DNA from: CAKSHC01 sp045595395
GTDB taxonomy: Bacteria; Bacillota; Clostridia; Oscillospirales; UMGS1783
Assembly: GCA_045595395.1 (NCBI GenBank)
Contig: JAZOAH010000028.1
Location: 186,001-250,000 of the forward strand
Length of the DNA stretch: 64,000 bases
Direction: 5' to 3'
Part shown: piece by piece, positions 1-7,822 of the stretch
Numbering within the stretch: the stretch's first letter is position 1
Layout: each line of letters opens with the position of its first letter
Program-made: the position numbers and the translations under genes
The notes under the pieces: model-generated
Seen by the model: only the letters and a program-made list of their open reading frames with translations
The model's database searches: none
What the model was told of the DNA's origin: nothing

Positions 1-573
1 TCCTCTCGCAGTCACAAGGTTTTGCTGACTTCGCTCAACAACCCAACCGCCATCCTCATCGGCGCACTCTTTTGCGCCGGCATCATCCTGCTGCTCTTCC
101 TCTTTTTCTATACCGAGATCGGGCTTTCGGTCAAGTCGACCGGCGACAATGCCGACATGAGCGAGGCGCAGGGCATCAACGTAAAGTTTAATAAGGTGCT
201 GGGCTTGGCCATCTCCAACGGCATTGTGGCGCTGGCCGGTGCATTGCTTGCCCAGTATCAGGGCTTTGCCGACATCAACATGGGCCGTGGTGCCATCGTC
301 ATTGGCCTGGCCGCCATCATCATAGGCCTGTCCATCTCAATGAAGATCAAGCCCAACTTTGTCGTCAGCCTCATCGGCGTGGTGGGCGGCAGCATTGCCT
401 ATTACCTGGTCTACTCCTTTGTCATTTGGCTGGGGCTGGACACCGACCTGCTCAAGATGCTCTCGGCCGTTGTGGTCACCATCTTCCTGGCTCTTCCCTA
501 TCTGAAAAAGGAATATTTCACCAAGGCCAAGCCGCCTGAGGATCTGAACAACGGAGGGAACGGCCATGCTTAA
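1..573 (+). CDS. ABC transporter permease, 3' part (COG4120-like)
   Basis: This is the C-terminal part of a multi-pass membrane protein; the frame is open to the first base of the window, so the true start lies upstream. At least five hydrophobic segments are visible, and the conserved ABC-permease feature is the stretch near the start that reads SxxAxGIN (about residues 50-60), typical of the branched-chain/tryptophan-like importer permeases. Its last 8 bases overlap the ATPase gene, so the two are translationally coupled. In this family the third gene is a secreted substrate-binding protein, which should lie upstream of the window. The substrate (tryptophan, tyrosine or another small molecule) cannot be told from the sequence. 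Confidence 0.85.
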   Translation, partial: SSRSHKVLLTSLNNPTAILIGALFCAGIILLLFLFFYTEIGLSVKSTGDNADMSEAQGINVKFNKVLGLAISNGIVALAGALLAQYQGFADINMGRGAIVIGLAAIIIGLSISMKIKPNFVVSLIGVVGGSIAYYLVYSFVIWLGLDTDLLKMLSAVVVTIFLALPYLKKEYFTKAKPPEDLNNGGNGHA

Positions 574-1363
574 GATCACCCATCTTTACAAGACCTTTAA
601 CCCCAATACCGTCAACGAAAAGCGGGCGTTGGCCAACCTCAATCTCCACCTTAAGGAGGGCGACTTTGTCACCGTCATCGGCGGCAACGGTGCCGGCAAG
701 AGCACCATGCTCAACGCCATTTCGGGCGTGTGGAAGCCGGATTACGGCACCATTGAGATCGACGGGGTGGATGTGACCGGCATGCCGGCTTATAAGCGGG
801 CCGCTCTGCTGTGCCGTGTCTTCCAGGATCCCATGAAGGGCACGGCGCCTGACATGGAGATCGCCGAAAATCTGGCCATTGCCGCCCGCCGTGGTACCCG
901 CCGTCGGCTGGTTTGGGGCTGCACCCGTAAAAACCGCGAAGAGTACAAGACGCTACTGGCCCAGTTGGATCTGGGGCTGGAGGAGCGCCTGTCCACCAAG
1001 GTCGGGCTGCTTTCGGGCGGTCAACGCCAAGCGGTGACGCTGCTGATGGCCACGCTGAAAAATCCCAAGCTGCTGTTGCTGGACGAACACACGGCGGCGC
1101 TGGATCCCAAGACGGCGGCCAAGGTCCTGGAGATCACCGACAAACTGGTTACCGAAAATCGGCTGACCACCCTGATGATCACCCACAACATGCACGACGC
1201 CATCGCCTACGGCAACCGACTGATCATGATGCATGAGGGGCAGATCGTGGTGGATATCGAGGGCGAGGCCAAAAAGGCGCTCACCATCGACCAGTTGCTG
1301 GCCCTGTTTGAGCAAAGCAGCGGCAGTAAATTTACCAGCGACAAAGAATTGTTATCCAAATAA
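566..1363 (+). CDS. ABC transporter ATP-binding protein (COG1101-like)
   Basis: The 265-residue protein has a Walker A motif GGNGAGKST at about residues 39-47, a signature motif LLSGGQRQA at about 150, and Walker B ending in LLLLDEHTAALDP. The DEHTAALD form of Walker B is characteristic of the ATPases that pair with COG4120 permeases. It energises import through the preceding permease. The start codon ATG at 566 is preceded by GGAGGG eight bases upstream and overlaps the permease stop. A strong terminator follows directly, so this is the last gene of its operon. Confidence 0.92.
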   Translation: MLKITHLYKTFNPNTVNEKRALANLNLHLKEGDFVTVIGGNGAGKSTMLNAISGVWKPDYGTIEIDGVDVTGMPAYKRAALLCRVFQDPMKGTAPDMEIAENLAIAARRGTRRRLVWGCTRKNREEYKTLLAQLDLGLEERLSTKVGLLSGGQRQAVTLLMATLKNPKLLLLDEHTAALDPKTAAKVLEITDKLVTENRLTTLMITHNMHDAIAYGNRLIMMHEGQIVVDIEGEAKKALTIDQLLALFEQSSGSKFTSDKELLSK

Positions 1364-1367
1364 GGCA

Positions 1368-1400
1368 AGAGAGCCATCTCACGATGGCTCTCTTTTTTTT
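1368..1400 (+). terminator. Rho-independent terminator of the ABC operon
   Basis: An 11-bp perfect stem (AGAGAGCCATC / GATGGCTCTCT) with a TCAC loop is followed by a run of seven T. It sits 4 bases after the ATPase stop codon and also touches the stop of the convergent gene. Confidence 0.92.
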
Positions 1401-1638
1401 AGAACAAGCGAAGCAACAGCAATAAGGCCAGGCCAGGCAGGCCGAGAATGGTGCATAGGCCGACCGACACCACCGTGTAGCCCAGTTCGATGCCTAACAG
1501 ATTCACGCCGACCAATCCTAACAGGCCGGCAAGTATCGACAGCAGTACATGCCGTTTTTTGATCAGCAGCCACACCAAAAGACACAGCAGCAGGATGCCG
1601 CCGATCACCAGTCCGATATAGAGTAAAATATCCGTCAT
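1399..1638 (-). CDS. BofA-like pro-sigma-K processing inhibitor family protein
   Basis: The 79-residue protein is almost entirely hydrophobic, with two or three membrane segments. Its C-terminal end carries ILGLPGLALLLLLRLF, which matches the LGxPGxxLLLLL ending that defines the BofA family, and a GVNLLG turn lies in the middle as in that family. BofA in Bacillus anchors and inhibits the SpoIVFB protease in the outer forespore membrane; here the function is inferred only from resemblance. I chose the ATG at 1638; an ATG two codons earlier (1644) is equally possible because the upstream GGGTG is a weak ribosome binding site. It suggests an endospore-forming lineage. Confidence 0.75.
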   Translation of the reverse strand: MTDILLYIGLVIGGILLLCLLVWLLIKKRHVLLSILAGLLGLVGVNLLGIELGYTVVSVGLCTILGLPGLALLLLLRLF

Positions 1639-1693
1639 TTTCATCACCCGTTGCATTGTATGTTTGTCCGGCACATATTATGAAAAGGAGGTG

Positions 1694-2164
1694 ATGAAAT
1701 TGTTTATTAAGACATTCCGGCTGCGGCGGCGGGCGGCTTTTTTGGTGGCGGCGGTGTTGGCCGCAGGGGTTGGGCTATTGGGGGCACAACTGCTTACCGA
1801 TGCGCCGACCGTGACCATATCGACGGCAGCGGTGACCGATAATGCCGGGCGCATCGCCTTTTTGGGTGGTTTCGGCTGGCAGGTCGAGGAAGAGCCGAGC
1901 GAGATCTTGGAGATCGTCATTCCTGCCGAGTTTGATACGGTTTATGAGCAATACAACCAATTACAAAAGCAGCAGGGCTATGACCTGTCACGTTGGCGGG
2001 GTAAAACGGCACGGCGGTACACCTATCGTATCCTCAATTATCCCAATGTGACAGAGGATGTCTTTGCCAATCTCATCCTGTGTGAGGGGCAGATCATTGC
2101 CGGAGATGTGTCCTGTGTTGCGCTCAACGGTTTCATGCACGGATTCCTTTATGAGAGCCAATAA
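1694..2164 (+). CDS. DUF4830-like membrane-anchored protein
   Basis: The protein of about 156 residues begins with a basic stretch and one hydrophobic segment (about residues 8-32), then a secreted or extracytoplasmic domain. The order of motifs RIAFLGGFGWQVEEEP, IPAEFDTVYEQYN, RYTYRILNYP and GGDV-like/GFMHGF endings matches the DUF4830 family of Clostridia, whose function is unknown. An unusually complete Shine-Dalgarno AAGGAGGTGAT spans 1684-1694 and overlaps the ATG at 1694; the TTG at 1700, 8-9 bases after it, is therefore a serious alternative start. It is divergent from the BofA-like gene. Confidence 0.8.
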   Translation: MKLFIKTFRLRRRAAFLVAAVLAAGVGLLGAQLLTDAPTVTISTAAVTDNAGRIAFLGGFGWQVEEEPSEILEIVIPAEFDTVYEQYNQLQKQQGYDLSRWRGKTARRYTYRILNYPNVTEDVFANLILCEGQIIAGDVSCVALNGFMHGFLYESQ

Positions 2165-2188
2165 AAAGAGAAAAAATGGCAAATTTGC

Positions 2189-2217
2189 TTGACAATTGGG
2201 GAATCAAGTGCTATTAT
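2189..2217 (+). promoter_or_regulatory. sigma-A promoter of the cold-shock gene
   Basis: TTGACA at 2189-2194 and TATTAT at 2212-2217 are separated by exactly 17 bp. Transcription would begin near 2224, leaving a leader of about 130 nucleotides before the csp start codon. Confidence 0.85.
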
Positions 2218-2247
2218 GTTGGTGTATTCACGACACGGCACTCACAG

Positions 2248-2313
2248 CTCACATTAGTGTAAGTCCCCCTGTCCGAAAGGCTCGACTTACATGGATGTGA
2301 GTTTTTTGTTTTT
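2248..2313 (+). promoter_or_regulatory. Terminator-like stem-loop in the csp leader
   Basis: The arms CTCACAT-TAGT-GTAAGTC (2248-2265) and GACTTAC-ATGG-ATGTGAG (2284-2301) pair over 18 positions with a single A-G mismatch and two G-T wobbles. The 3' arm is followed by TTTTTTGTTTTT. This has the form of an intrinsic terminator but lies between the promoter and the cold-shock gene, so it is either an attenuator or the 3' end of a short leader RNA. Confidence 0.75.
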
Positions 2314-2354
2314 CCGGCGGAATACAACAACACTTTTTCCGGAGGTACGGGTAA

Positions 2355-2564
2355 ATGACCGGCACTGTCAAATGGTTCAATGCTGAAAAGGGTTATGGAT
2401 TTATTGCCAACGACGAAGGCGGCGAGGATGTCTTTGTTCATTTCTCGGCGATTCAGGTCGACGGCTTCAAGACTCTCAATGAGGGTCAGAAGGTTGCTTT
2501 TGAAACCGAGCAGGATCCCAAAAACGCCAGCAAATTGCGCGCTGTTAATGTGATTCCCCAGTAA
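2355..2564 (+). CDS. Cold-shock protein, CspA family
   Basis: The 69-residue protein is a single cold-shock domain. The RNA-binding motifs RNP1 (KGYGFIA, residues 12-18) and RNP2 (DVFVHFSAI, residues 25-33) are intact, and the length is normal for the family. It binds single-stranded RNA and DNA and acts as an RNA chaperone in the cytoplasm. GGAGG lies 9 bases before the ATG. It is a single-gene transcript with its own promoter, a structured leader with a terminator-like hairpin, and a terminator after the stop. Confidence 0.97.
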   Translation: MTGTVKWFNAEKGYGFIANDEGGEDVFVHFSAIQVDGFKTLNEGQKVAFETEQDPKNASKLRAVNVIPQ

Positions 2565-2578
2565 ATCGAACCTTACAT

Positions 2579-2615
2579 AAAAGGACGGAGCATTTTGCCC
2601 CGTCCTTTTATTTTT
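2579..2615 (+). terminator. Terminator between csp and the convergent GDSL gene
   Basis: AAAAGGACGG pairs with CCGTCCTTTT around a short loop and is followed by ATTTTT. The flanking A and T runs make it usable from both directions. Confidence 0.88.
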
Positions 2616-3267
2616 ACAAGCTCAGCAAAAATCCCTCTAAGCGATCGGCAAGGATCTGCTGACCGGCATCGTTGGGATGCAGACCATCGGGCACATACTT
2701 TTCTTGAATGACCGGGATGCGTGGCTGCAGACCCGACATTTTGAATAGGTCGAGCACCGGCAAGGCCATATACTCGGCCGTGCGGCGGATGATATCGACA
2801 TGTTCCGAAAGTTTGGCCACCGGCAGCGGCTTGCAGTCACCCGAAAGGCTGTCCTCGGTGCAGCGGTGCAAGGGGGTCATGATCACATACACGGCGTTGG
2901 AATTGTGCTCGATCAGGCTCTTCATAAAGCAGAAGCAGGCGCCGCAGAAGGTCTCGGGCGTGGTGTCACCCCACTGGCCGAAAGGCGCATCCCCGTGCCC
3001 GAAATCGTTGGTGCCGCCGAAGAATACGACGATCTCGGCATCACGAGGCAGATCCTTGATGCGGGACAGAAAATCTTTGTCAAAAGAAGGCGTTGCACTC
3101 GGATGATTCTGAGGGGCGATGCGAGTGCCGGAGATGCCATCTACGTACAGATCCCAATGGTGCTTCTTGGCCAGGATGGCATGATAGAGCGCATCGGGGC
3201 CTGAGGTGCCGACACCCTCGGTGATGCCGTCACCCAGAACAGCAACTTTGCGATTTTTGAGTTCCAT
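2614..3267 (-). CDS. SGNH/GDSL hydrolase-family protein lacking the catalytic serine
   Basis: The 217-residue protein keeps the layout of SGNH hydrolases: block I at residues 11-18, a block II glycine in GISGTR, block III GGTND near residue 84, and block V DGLHPN near 196, which holds the Asp and His of the triad. In block I the sequence is GDGITEG instead of GDSITEG, so residue 14, the nucleophile, is glycine; the codon is GGC at 3226-3228, one base from AGC serine. It is therefore probably not a normal esterase. RBS AAGGAG precedes the ATG. It may share the mntP promoter, being 11 bases downstream of mntP. Confidence 0.85.
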   Translation of the reverse strand: MELKNRKVAVLGDGITEGVGTSGPDALYHAILAKKHHWDLYVDGISGTRIAPQNHPSATPSFDKDFLSRIKDLPRDAEIVVFFGGTNDFGHGDAPFGQWGDTTPETFCGACFCFMKSLIEHNSNAVYVIMTPLHRCTEDSLSGDCKPLPVAKLSEHVDIIRRTAEYMALPVLDLFKMSGLQPRIPVIQEKYVPDGLHPNDAGQQILADRLEGFLLSL

Positions 3268-3278
3268 GATTTTTCTCC

Positions 3279-3848
3279 TTAAAAGCGGATAACACCCAGG
3301 TGCTCCAACAATATTTTCAATCCGATCAGCACCAAAATGATGCCGCCCAACAACTGCGCCTTATTGGAAAACTTATGCCCGAACAGCGAGCCGACCTTTA
3401 CACCTAATGCCGAGAGCACAAAGGTGGTCACACCGATCAGCCCGACTGCGCCAAACATCTCGGTCACATTCAGCAGCAGAGAGAAGGTGACGCCGACGGC
3501 CAACGCATCAATACTGGTGGCAATAGCGGCCATGAGCATATCCATAGGCCTGAGCGATCCGCTCTCGGCTTCGGGGGCCCCGAAGCTGTCCCGGATCATT
3601 TTGCCGCCGATAAAGCCAAGCAAGGCAAAGGCGATCCAATGATCGAAGGCGGTGATGTGATCCCGAAAGGCCGTACCCAGAAAATAGCCGATCAGCGGCA
3701 TCAACGCCTGAAACAGGCCAAACCAGCCACCGACAATGGCCATCTTGCTCATCTTGACCCGACGCTCGCCCAGTCCCTTACAGATGGCGACAGCAAAGGC
3801 ATCGGCACTCAAGCCGACGGCGATCAAAAAAAGTTCTGCAAAACCCAT
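3279..3848 (-). CDS. mntP: Manganese efflux pump MntP
   Basis: The 189-residue inner-membrane protein has six hydrophobic segments and the two repeated MntP signatures: ADAFAVAICKG near residue 15 and SIDALAVGVTF near 110, each with the conserved aspartate of the transport path. MntP exports Mn2+ and protects against manganese excess. The ATG at 3848 follows AGAGGTG; a longer in-frame start at 3872 is unlikely because it lies on the -10 region of the promoter. Many mntP genes are preceded by a yybP-ykoY riboswitch, but the 5' leader here is too short for one. Confidence 0.92.
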   Translation of the reverse strand: MGFAELFLIAVGLSADAFAVAICKGLGERRVKMSKMAIVGGWFGLFQALMPLIGYFLGTAFRDHITAFDHWIAFALLGFIGGKMIRDSFGAPEAESGSLRPMDMLMAAIATSIDALAVGVTFSLLLNVTEMFGAVGLIGVTTFVLSALGVKVGSLFGHKFSNKAQLLGGIILVLIGLKILLEHLGVIRF

Positions 3849-3874
3849 CACGACACCTCTTTCATAATACAATT

Positions 3875-3903
3875 ATTATAGCGTTACGGCTTTGATTCGT
3901 CAA
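3875..3903 (-). promoter_or_regulatory. sigma-A promoter of mntP
   Basis: Read on the minus strand, TTGACG (3903-3898), a 17-bp spacer and TATAAT (3880-3875). The start point would be only about 20 bases from the mntP start codon. Confidence 0.85.
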
Positions 3904-3923
3904 GGATAAGCATAGTCCAAGGA

Positions 3924-3952
3924 TTGACAAAGTTCGACATTTTGTATATCAT
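3924..3952 (+). promoter_or_regulatory. sigma-A promoter of the YwaF-like gene
   Basis: TTGACA at 3924-3929 and TATCAT at 3947-3952 with a 17-bp spacer, divergent from the mntP promoter. Confidence 0.75.
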
Positions 3953-3974
3953 ACAGGTATAAGGAGGCGATCTT

Positions 3975-4772
3975 TTGGAGTTTCTTGATTTCTTTGAAGG
4001 GCGTGACTGGCTGGGGCGCGATCTGGATTCCTATCTCTATGCCCCTGAATATCTGATCTTTTTTGCCCTTGCCGTCATAACGGCCTTTGTTCTCCCCCTT
4101 GCCCTGCGAAAAAAGCAGCCATCAACCCTTAAGAAGGTGATGGTGGGACTGTGGCTGTTCCTGATCCTTTATGACGTATCAAAATTCATCCTCAGCTGGA
4201 CCAGTACCGCCCTGCACGGCGATCCCTTTTATGTCGCCTCGGCTCTCCCCTTTCATGCCTGCTCGACCATCTGGTACTCGGCACCCATGGCCCTGCTGGC
4301 CAAAAAGGAGTCGACCCGCCGCGCCTGGAGTGCTTACCTGTGCTCGATCAATCTCTTCGGCGGTATTGTCGGTATGTTCTTGGGAACGGCCATGATGCAT
4401 CATTATTCCTTTGTTTCCTACTACGGGTCGCAAATGATGATCTATCATTCCCTGCTGATCATCATTCCCATGTTTATGCTGCTTACCGGCTATTACAAGC
4501 CGCAGTGGCGTGATATTCTGCCCGGCTTTGGCGTGTTTGGCTTGATCGCTCTACCCACCTTTATCTTTGATACCATATTCCAATGCGATTATATGTATAT
4601 CTATGACGGCTCTACGCTGGAACCCTTCAAAGCCATCGCCGCTCAGATGCCGCACCGCCTTGTGTGGACGGTCATTGCCGTGGTCGGCTATTTCCTGCTC
4701 GTTGTCATCTTCCTCGGTGCCGCCATCCTCATCCGCAAAACGATAGAAAAAAAGAGAGTCACCAATCGGTGA
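3975..4772 (+). CDS. YwaF/TMEM164-like multi-pass membrane protein
   Basis: The 265-residue protein has about seven membrane segments and resembles the TIGR02206/YwaF family, including the LPFHACS motif (about residue 91), where the family usually reads LPLHxCs, and an acidic N-terminus before the first helix. The family's activity in bacteria is not established; eukaryotic TMEM164 is linked to lipid acyl transfer. The start is TTG at 3975, fixed by AAGGAGG 7 bases upstream. It is transcribed alone from its own promoter and ends inside its terminator. Confidence 0.75.
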   Translation: MEFLDFFEGRDWLGRDLDSYLYAPEYLIFFALAVITAFVLPLALRKKQPSTLKKVMVGLWLFLILYDVSKFILSWTSTALHGDPFYVASALPFHACSTIWYSAPMALLAKKESTRRAWSAYLCSINLFGGIVGMFLGTAMMHHYSFVSYYGSQMMIYHSLLIIIPMFMLLTGYYKPQWRDILPGFGVFGLIALPTFIFDTIFQCDYMYIYDGSTLEPFKAIAAQMPHRLVWTVIAVVGYFLLVVIFLGAAILIRKTIEKKRVTNR

Positions 4773-4784
4773 CTCTTTCTTTTA
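4755..4784 (+). terminator. Terminator of the YwaF-like gene
   Basis: AGAGTCACC pairs with GGTGACTCT around AATC, followed by TTCTTTT. The stop codon of the gene lies in the 3' arm. Confidence 0.88.
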
Positions 4785-5759
4785 CAGGACAAACTGGAAG
4801 GCACAGAAGGCGGCATACACCATCAGCAACAGGATGCCCTGCCAGCGTGAAAGTTTGCCTCGAATGAGCGCCGGCAAGGTCAGCACCGCCATTACCATCA
4901 CCATCAGCGGCATATCAATGACCAGCGATGCGTTCTGTCCGGCCACCAGCTTTTCGGCCGGCACGGCAAAGGGGGACAGGGTGGTCGACAGACCGCTGAC
5001 CAGCACCAGATTAAAGACATTGGCGCCGATGACATTCCCCAACGACAAGGCGCCATGGCCCTTGACCAGGGCGGTAACGGCCGTGACCAGTTCGGGCAGC
5101 GAAGTGCCCAGCGCCACAAAGGTCAGCGCAATGACCGTTTCGGGCACGCCCAGCGCCTCGGCAATGATCGTGCCGTTATTGACCAGCAGATTGGCACCTA
5201 CGGCAATAAAGGCCGCCCCAACGACCAGCCCGGCCAGATCCTTCCACAGCGGCCGAGGCGTTTCTGTCTTGGCTCGTTCCTGCTCTTCAGGGGTGATGAT
5301 GTCCATCTCCCGTTTGGCCTGCATAATGTTGACGGTCATATAGATCGAAAACAGTGCCAGCAGGATCAGGCCCACCCAAACGGTAAACTGCCCCAGCAGA
5401 TAGGCGGCCACCATATAGACGGCGGCGGCTATAAAGAAGAAGATAACCGGCATGCGTAGCGATTTTTTATCAACAGCCTGAGGCCGAATGGCAATAGTCA
5501 GTGCCGCAATCAGGGCCGTATTGCAGATGATCGAGCCGATAGCATTGCCATAGGCCATCTCGCCATGGCCCGACACGGCCGCCTGGGCCGACACCATGAC
5601 CTCAGGAAGGGTCGTCCCAATAGACACAACGGTGGCACCGATGAGCAGTTCGGGCACGCCGAAGCGGTGAGCCAGGCCGGTTGCTCCGTCGACAAACCAG
5701 TCGCCGCCTTTAATCAGCAATAATAATCCTAACATAAACAACAAAATCGGGATCCACAT
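4782..5759 (-). CDS. Calcium/sodium antiporter, CaCA family (YrbG-like)
   Basis: The 325-residue protein has ten or so membrane helices arranged as two inverted repeats. Each repeat carries the alpha motif of the family: SIGTTLPEVMVS at about residue 50 and ALGTSLPELVTA at about 217, with the ion-binding Glu in each. A cytoplasmic loop rich in charged residues (about 150-170) separates the halves. It exchanges Na+ or H+ for Ca2+. The ATG at 5759 is chosen over the ATG two codons upstream because GGAG is only 2 bases from the latter but 8 from this one. Confidence 0.92.
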   Translation of the reverse strand: MWIPILLFMLGLLLLIKGGDWFVDGATGLAHRFGVPELLIGATVVSIGTTLPEVMVSAQAAVSGHGEMAYGNAIGSIICNTALIAALTIAIRPQAVDKKSLRMPVIFFFIAAAVYMVAAYLLGQFTVWVGLILLALFSIYMTVNIMQAKREMDIITPEEQERAKTETPRPLWKDLAGLVVGAAFIAVGANLLVNNGTIIAEALGVPETVIALTFVALGTSLPELVTAVTALVKGHGALSLGNVIGANVFNLVLVSGLSTTLSPFAVPAEKLVAGQNASLVIDMPLMVMVMAVLTLPALIRGKLSRWQGILLLMVYAAFCAFQFVL

Positions 5760-5787
5760 AACCATTCTCCTCTAGCCTATTACACTC

Positions 5788-5816
5788 ATTATAGTATGCC
5801 CCCGTTTATTCGTCAA
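5788..5816 (-). promoter_or_regulatory. sigma-A promoter of the CaCA antiporter
   Basis: On the minus strand TTGACG (5816-5811), 17-bp spacer, TATAAT (5793-5788). The -35 region and following bases (TTGACGAAT) are the same as at the mntP promoter. Confidence 0.85.
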
Positions 5817-5841
5817 GAATAAGCCGCTCAGTTGAGCGGCT
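5815..5841 (-). terminator. Probable terminator of the branching enzyme gene
   Basis: A 9-bp perfect stem AGCCGCTCA / TGAGCGGCT overlaps the glgB stop codon. The following bases on the minus strand are TATTCTTG, a poor T run, so it may be inefficient or only an mRNA 3' hairpin. Confidence 0.45.
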
Positions 5842-7810
5842 TTTCCTTTTTGAATACGATAGCGGCACGGTTGGGCAGATAACAGAAAAAGCCCAAGCGT
5901 CCGTCGGCTGTTTTGGAGGCCCGATACCGATATTGCGGATCGACTCGGTTAAACCCGCCGAAGGCCTTCTCGTCGGTCGAAAGAATGACCCGATATTCGC
6001 CCTCCTCCTCCACCGGCACAAAATAGTTTTCAAAGGAGGTATGCGGATGGAAATTGAAGGCAAAAACCGTTGTTTTCTTGCTGTAGAGCAGGACCTTGTC
6101 ACCCTGGTGTATCCATTGGCTTCTGGCTTTTTTGGTGTAGAGCCGCTCTCGTTTGAGTAGGCTGAGCATGGCCATATCAAAATCACGCAGATAGCCATAG
6201 CGCAGATCGCCGTTGTCGGCCAAACTCCACTGGCGGCGGCAATAGTGATAACTCCAGCCGTTGCCCTCACGGGGAAAGTCGATCCATTCGGGGTGGCCGA
6301 ACTCATTCCCCATAAAGTTGAGGTAGCCCTCACCCACCACCGTCGCCGTCAGCAGGCGGATCATCTTGTGCAACGCCAGTCCTCGGTCGATGATCGGGCT
6401 GTGGCTGACCTTATCCATATGCCAGTACATCTCGGCATCGCACAGGCGGAACATGATGGTCTTGTCCCCCACCAGCGCCTGGTCATGCGACTCGGCATAG
6501 CCGATGCTCTTTTCCTTGGGACGGCAGGAGGTCAACTCATACCAGAGTTTATACATGTCCCAATCCTCGTCCTTATACTCTTTGAGCAGCTTGATCCACA
6601 GATCGGGTATCCCCATCGACAGTCGATAGTCAAAACCGATACCGCCATCCTGCTGCGGCAGACAGATGCCCGGCATGCCCGACATATCCTCGGCCACCGT
6701 GATGGCCTTGGGCGCAATCGTATGGATCAACTCATTGGCCAGCATGAGATAGGTCACGGCATCGGTGTCGGTGTTATCGGAAAAATACATATCATAATTG
6801 ACAAAGGCACACCCCAGCCCATGATCGTGATAGAGCATCGAGGTCACCCCGTCAAAGCGGAATCCGTCAAAGTGATAGATCTCCATCCAGTATTTGAGAT
6901 TGGAGAGAAGAAAGTGCAGCACCTCATTCTTGCCGTAGTCAAATAGTTTGGTGTCCCATGCGGTATGATAGCCGCGCGGCCCTTCATGGAAAAACTGATG
7001 CTCGGTCCCGTCAAAGCCGTTGATTCCCTCGTTGGTGTTCTTGACGGCATGGGAGTGTACCACATCCAGCAACACGGTAATGCCCATGCGATGGGCGGTA
7101 TTGATCAGCCTTTTCAGGTCACGGGACGGGCCATAACGGGAGGACACGGCATAGAAATTGGACACCTGATAGCCAAAAGAGCCGTAATAGGGATGCTCCA
7201 TAATGGCCATGATCTGCAGAGTATTATAGCCCGCCTTTTTGATGCGGGGCAGGATATGCTCGGTAAACTCATTAAAGGAGCCGACCTTACCCTCCTCCTG
7301 CGCCATACCGATGTGGCATTCGTAGATATAGGGCGTGCCCGCCGGCTTAAAGCCCTCATCGGTCCAAGCAAAGCCATCAAACAGAGCATCGTCGACCACG
7401 GCGCACCAGGCTTGGGTGATTGGGTCCTGCTCGACCCGTGTGGCATAGGTAGGAACACGGCGCAGCATCTGTCCTTGATGCCAGACGATCGCCTGAATAT
7501 GCTGGCCAACCGCCAACGTAGGCACACGCACCTCCCACACCCCGTTCTCCAGACGGGTCATAGGGCAGTCGTTGGTATCCCAGTTATTAAAGTCGCCGGT
7601 GAAAAACATGGCATCGGCGCCCGGCGCCCATTCACGGTAGACCCAGCCGTCACCGTCGGGGTGGATGCCGAAGTATTCATAGCCATTGGCAAAATCGACG
7701 AGGCTGCCCTCGCCTGCTAAGTCTTGACGTTTGGCCAGATAATCGGCCAAGCGCTGCTCTAACGCCGCCTTGTACGGTGTTAAATAGGGATCGATCTTCC
7801 ATATTTTCAT
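5828..7810 (-). CDS. glgB: 1,4-alpha-glucan branching enzyme, GH13 family
   Basis: The 660-residue protein starts with an N-terminal carbohydrate-binding fold (about residues 50-140, WREWAPGA-type motif), followed by a GH13 catalytic barrel and a C-terminal all-beta domain. The catalytic residues are visible: nucleophile Asp in FRFDGVTSMLY, acid Glu in TVAEDMSGMPG, and the transition-state Asp in ESHDQALVG. The FRFDGVTSM and YAESHDQ forms match the eukaryotic-type branching enzymes (GH13_8) rather than classical bacterial GlgB. It makes alpha-1,6 branches in glycogen in the cytoplasm. No glgC, glgA or glgP lies nearby. RBS AGGAGG precedes the ATG; it is 12 bases after the dehydrogenase gene. 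Confidence 0.9.
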   Translation of the reverse strand: MKIWKIDPYLTPYKAALEQRLADYLAKRQDLAGEGSLVDFANGYEYFGIHPDGDGWVYREWAPGADAMFFTGDFNNWDTNDCPMTRLENGVWEVRVPTLAVGQHIQAIVWHQGQMLRRVPTYATRVEQDPITQAWCAVVDDALFDGFAWTDEGFKPAGTPYIYECHIGMAQEEGKVGSFNEFTEHILPRIKKAGYNTLQIMAIMEHPYYGSFGYQVSNFYAVSSRYGPSRDLKRLINTAHRMGITVLLDVVHSHAVKNTNEGINGFDGTEHQFFHEGPRGYHTAWDTKLFDYGKNEVLHFLLSNLKYWMEIYHFDGFRFDGVTSMLYHDHGLGCAFVNYDMYFSDNTDTDAVTYLMLANELIHTIAPKAITVAEDMSGMPGICLPQQDGGIGFDYRLSMGIPDLWIKLLKEYKDEDWDMYKLWYELTSCRPKEKSIGYAESHDQALVGDKTIMFRLCDAEMYWHMDKVSHSPIIDRGLALHKMIRLLTATVVGEGYLNFMGNEFGHPEWIDFPREGNGWSYHYCRRQWSLADNGDLRYGYLRDFDMAMLSLLKRERLYTKKARSQWIHQGDKVLLYSKKTTVFAFNFHPHTSFENYFVPVEEEGEYRVILSTDEKAFGGFNRVDPQYRYRASKTADGRLGFFCYLPNRAAIVFKKEKPLN

Positions 7811-7822
7811 GCAGATCCTCCT

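Noticed and set aside
3849..3974. yybP-ykoY manganese riboswitch upstream of mntP
   Set aside because: The mntP promoter leaves a leader of only about 20 bases, too short for the riboswitch.
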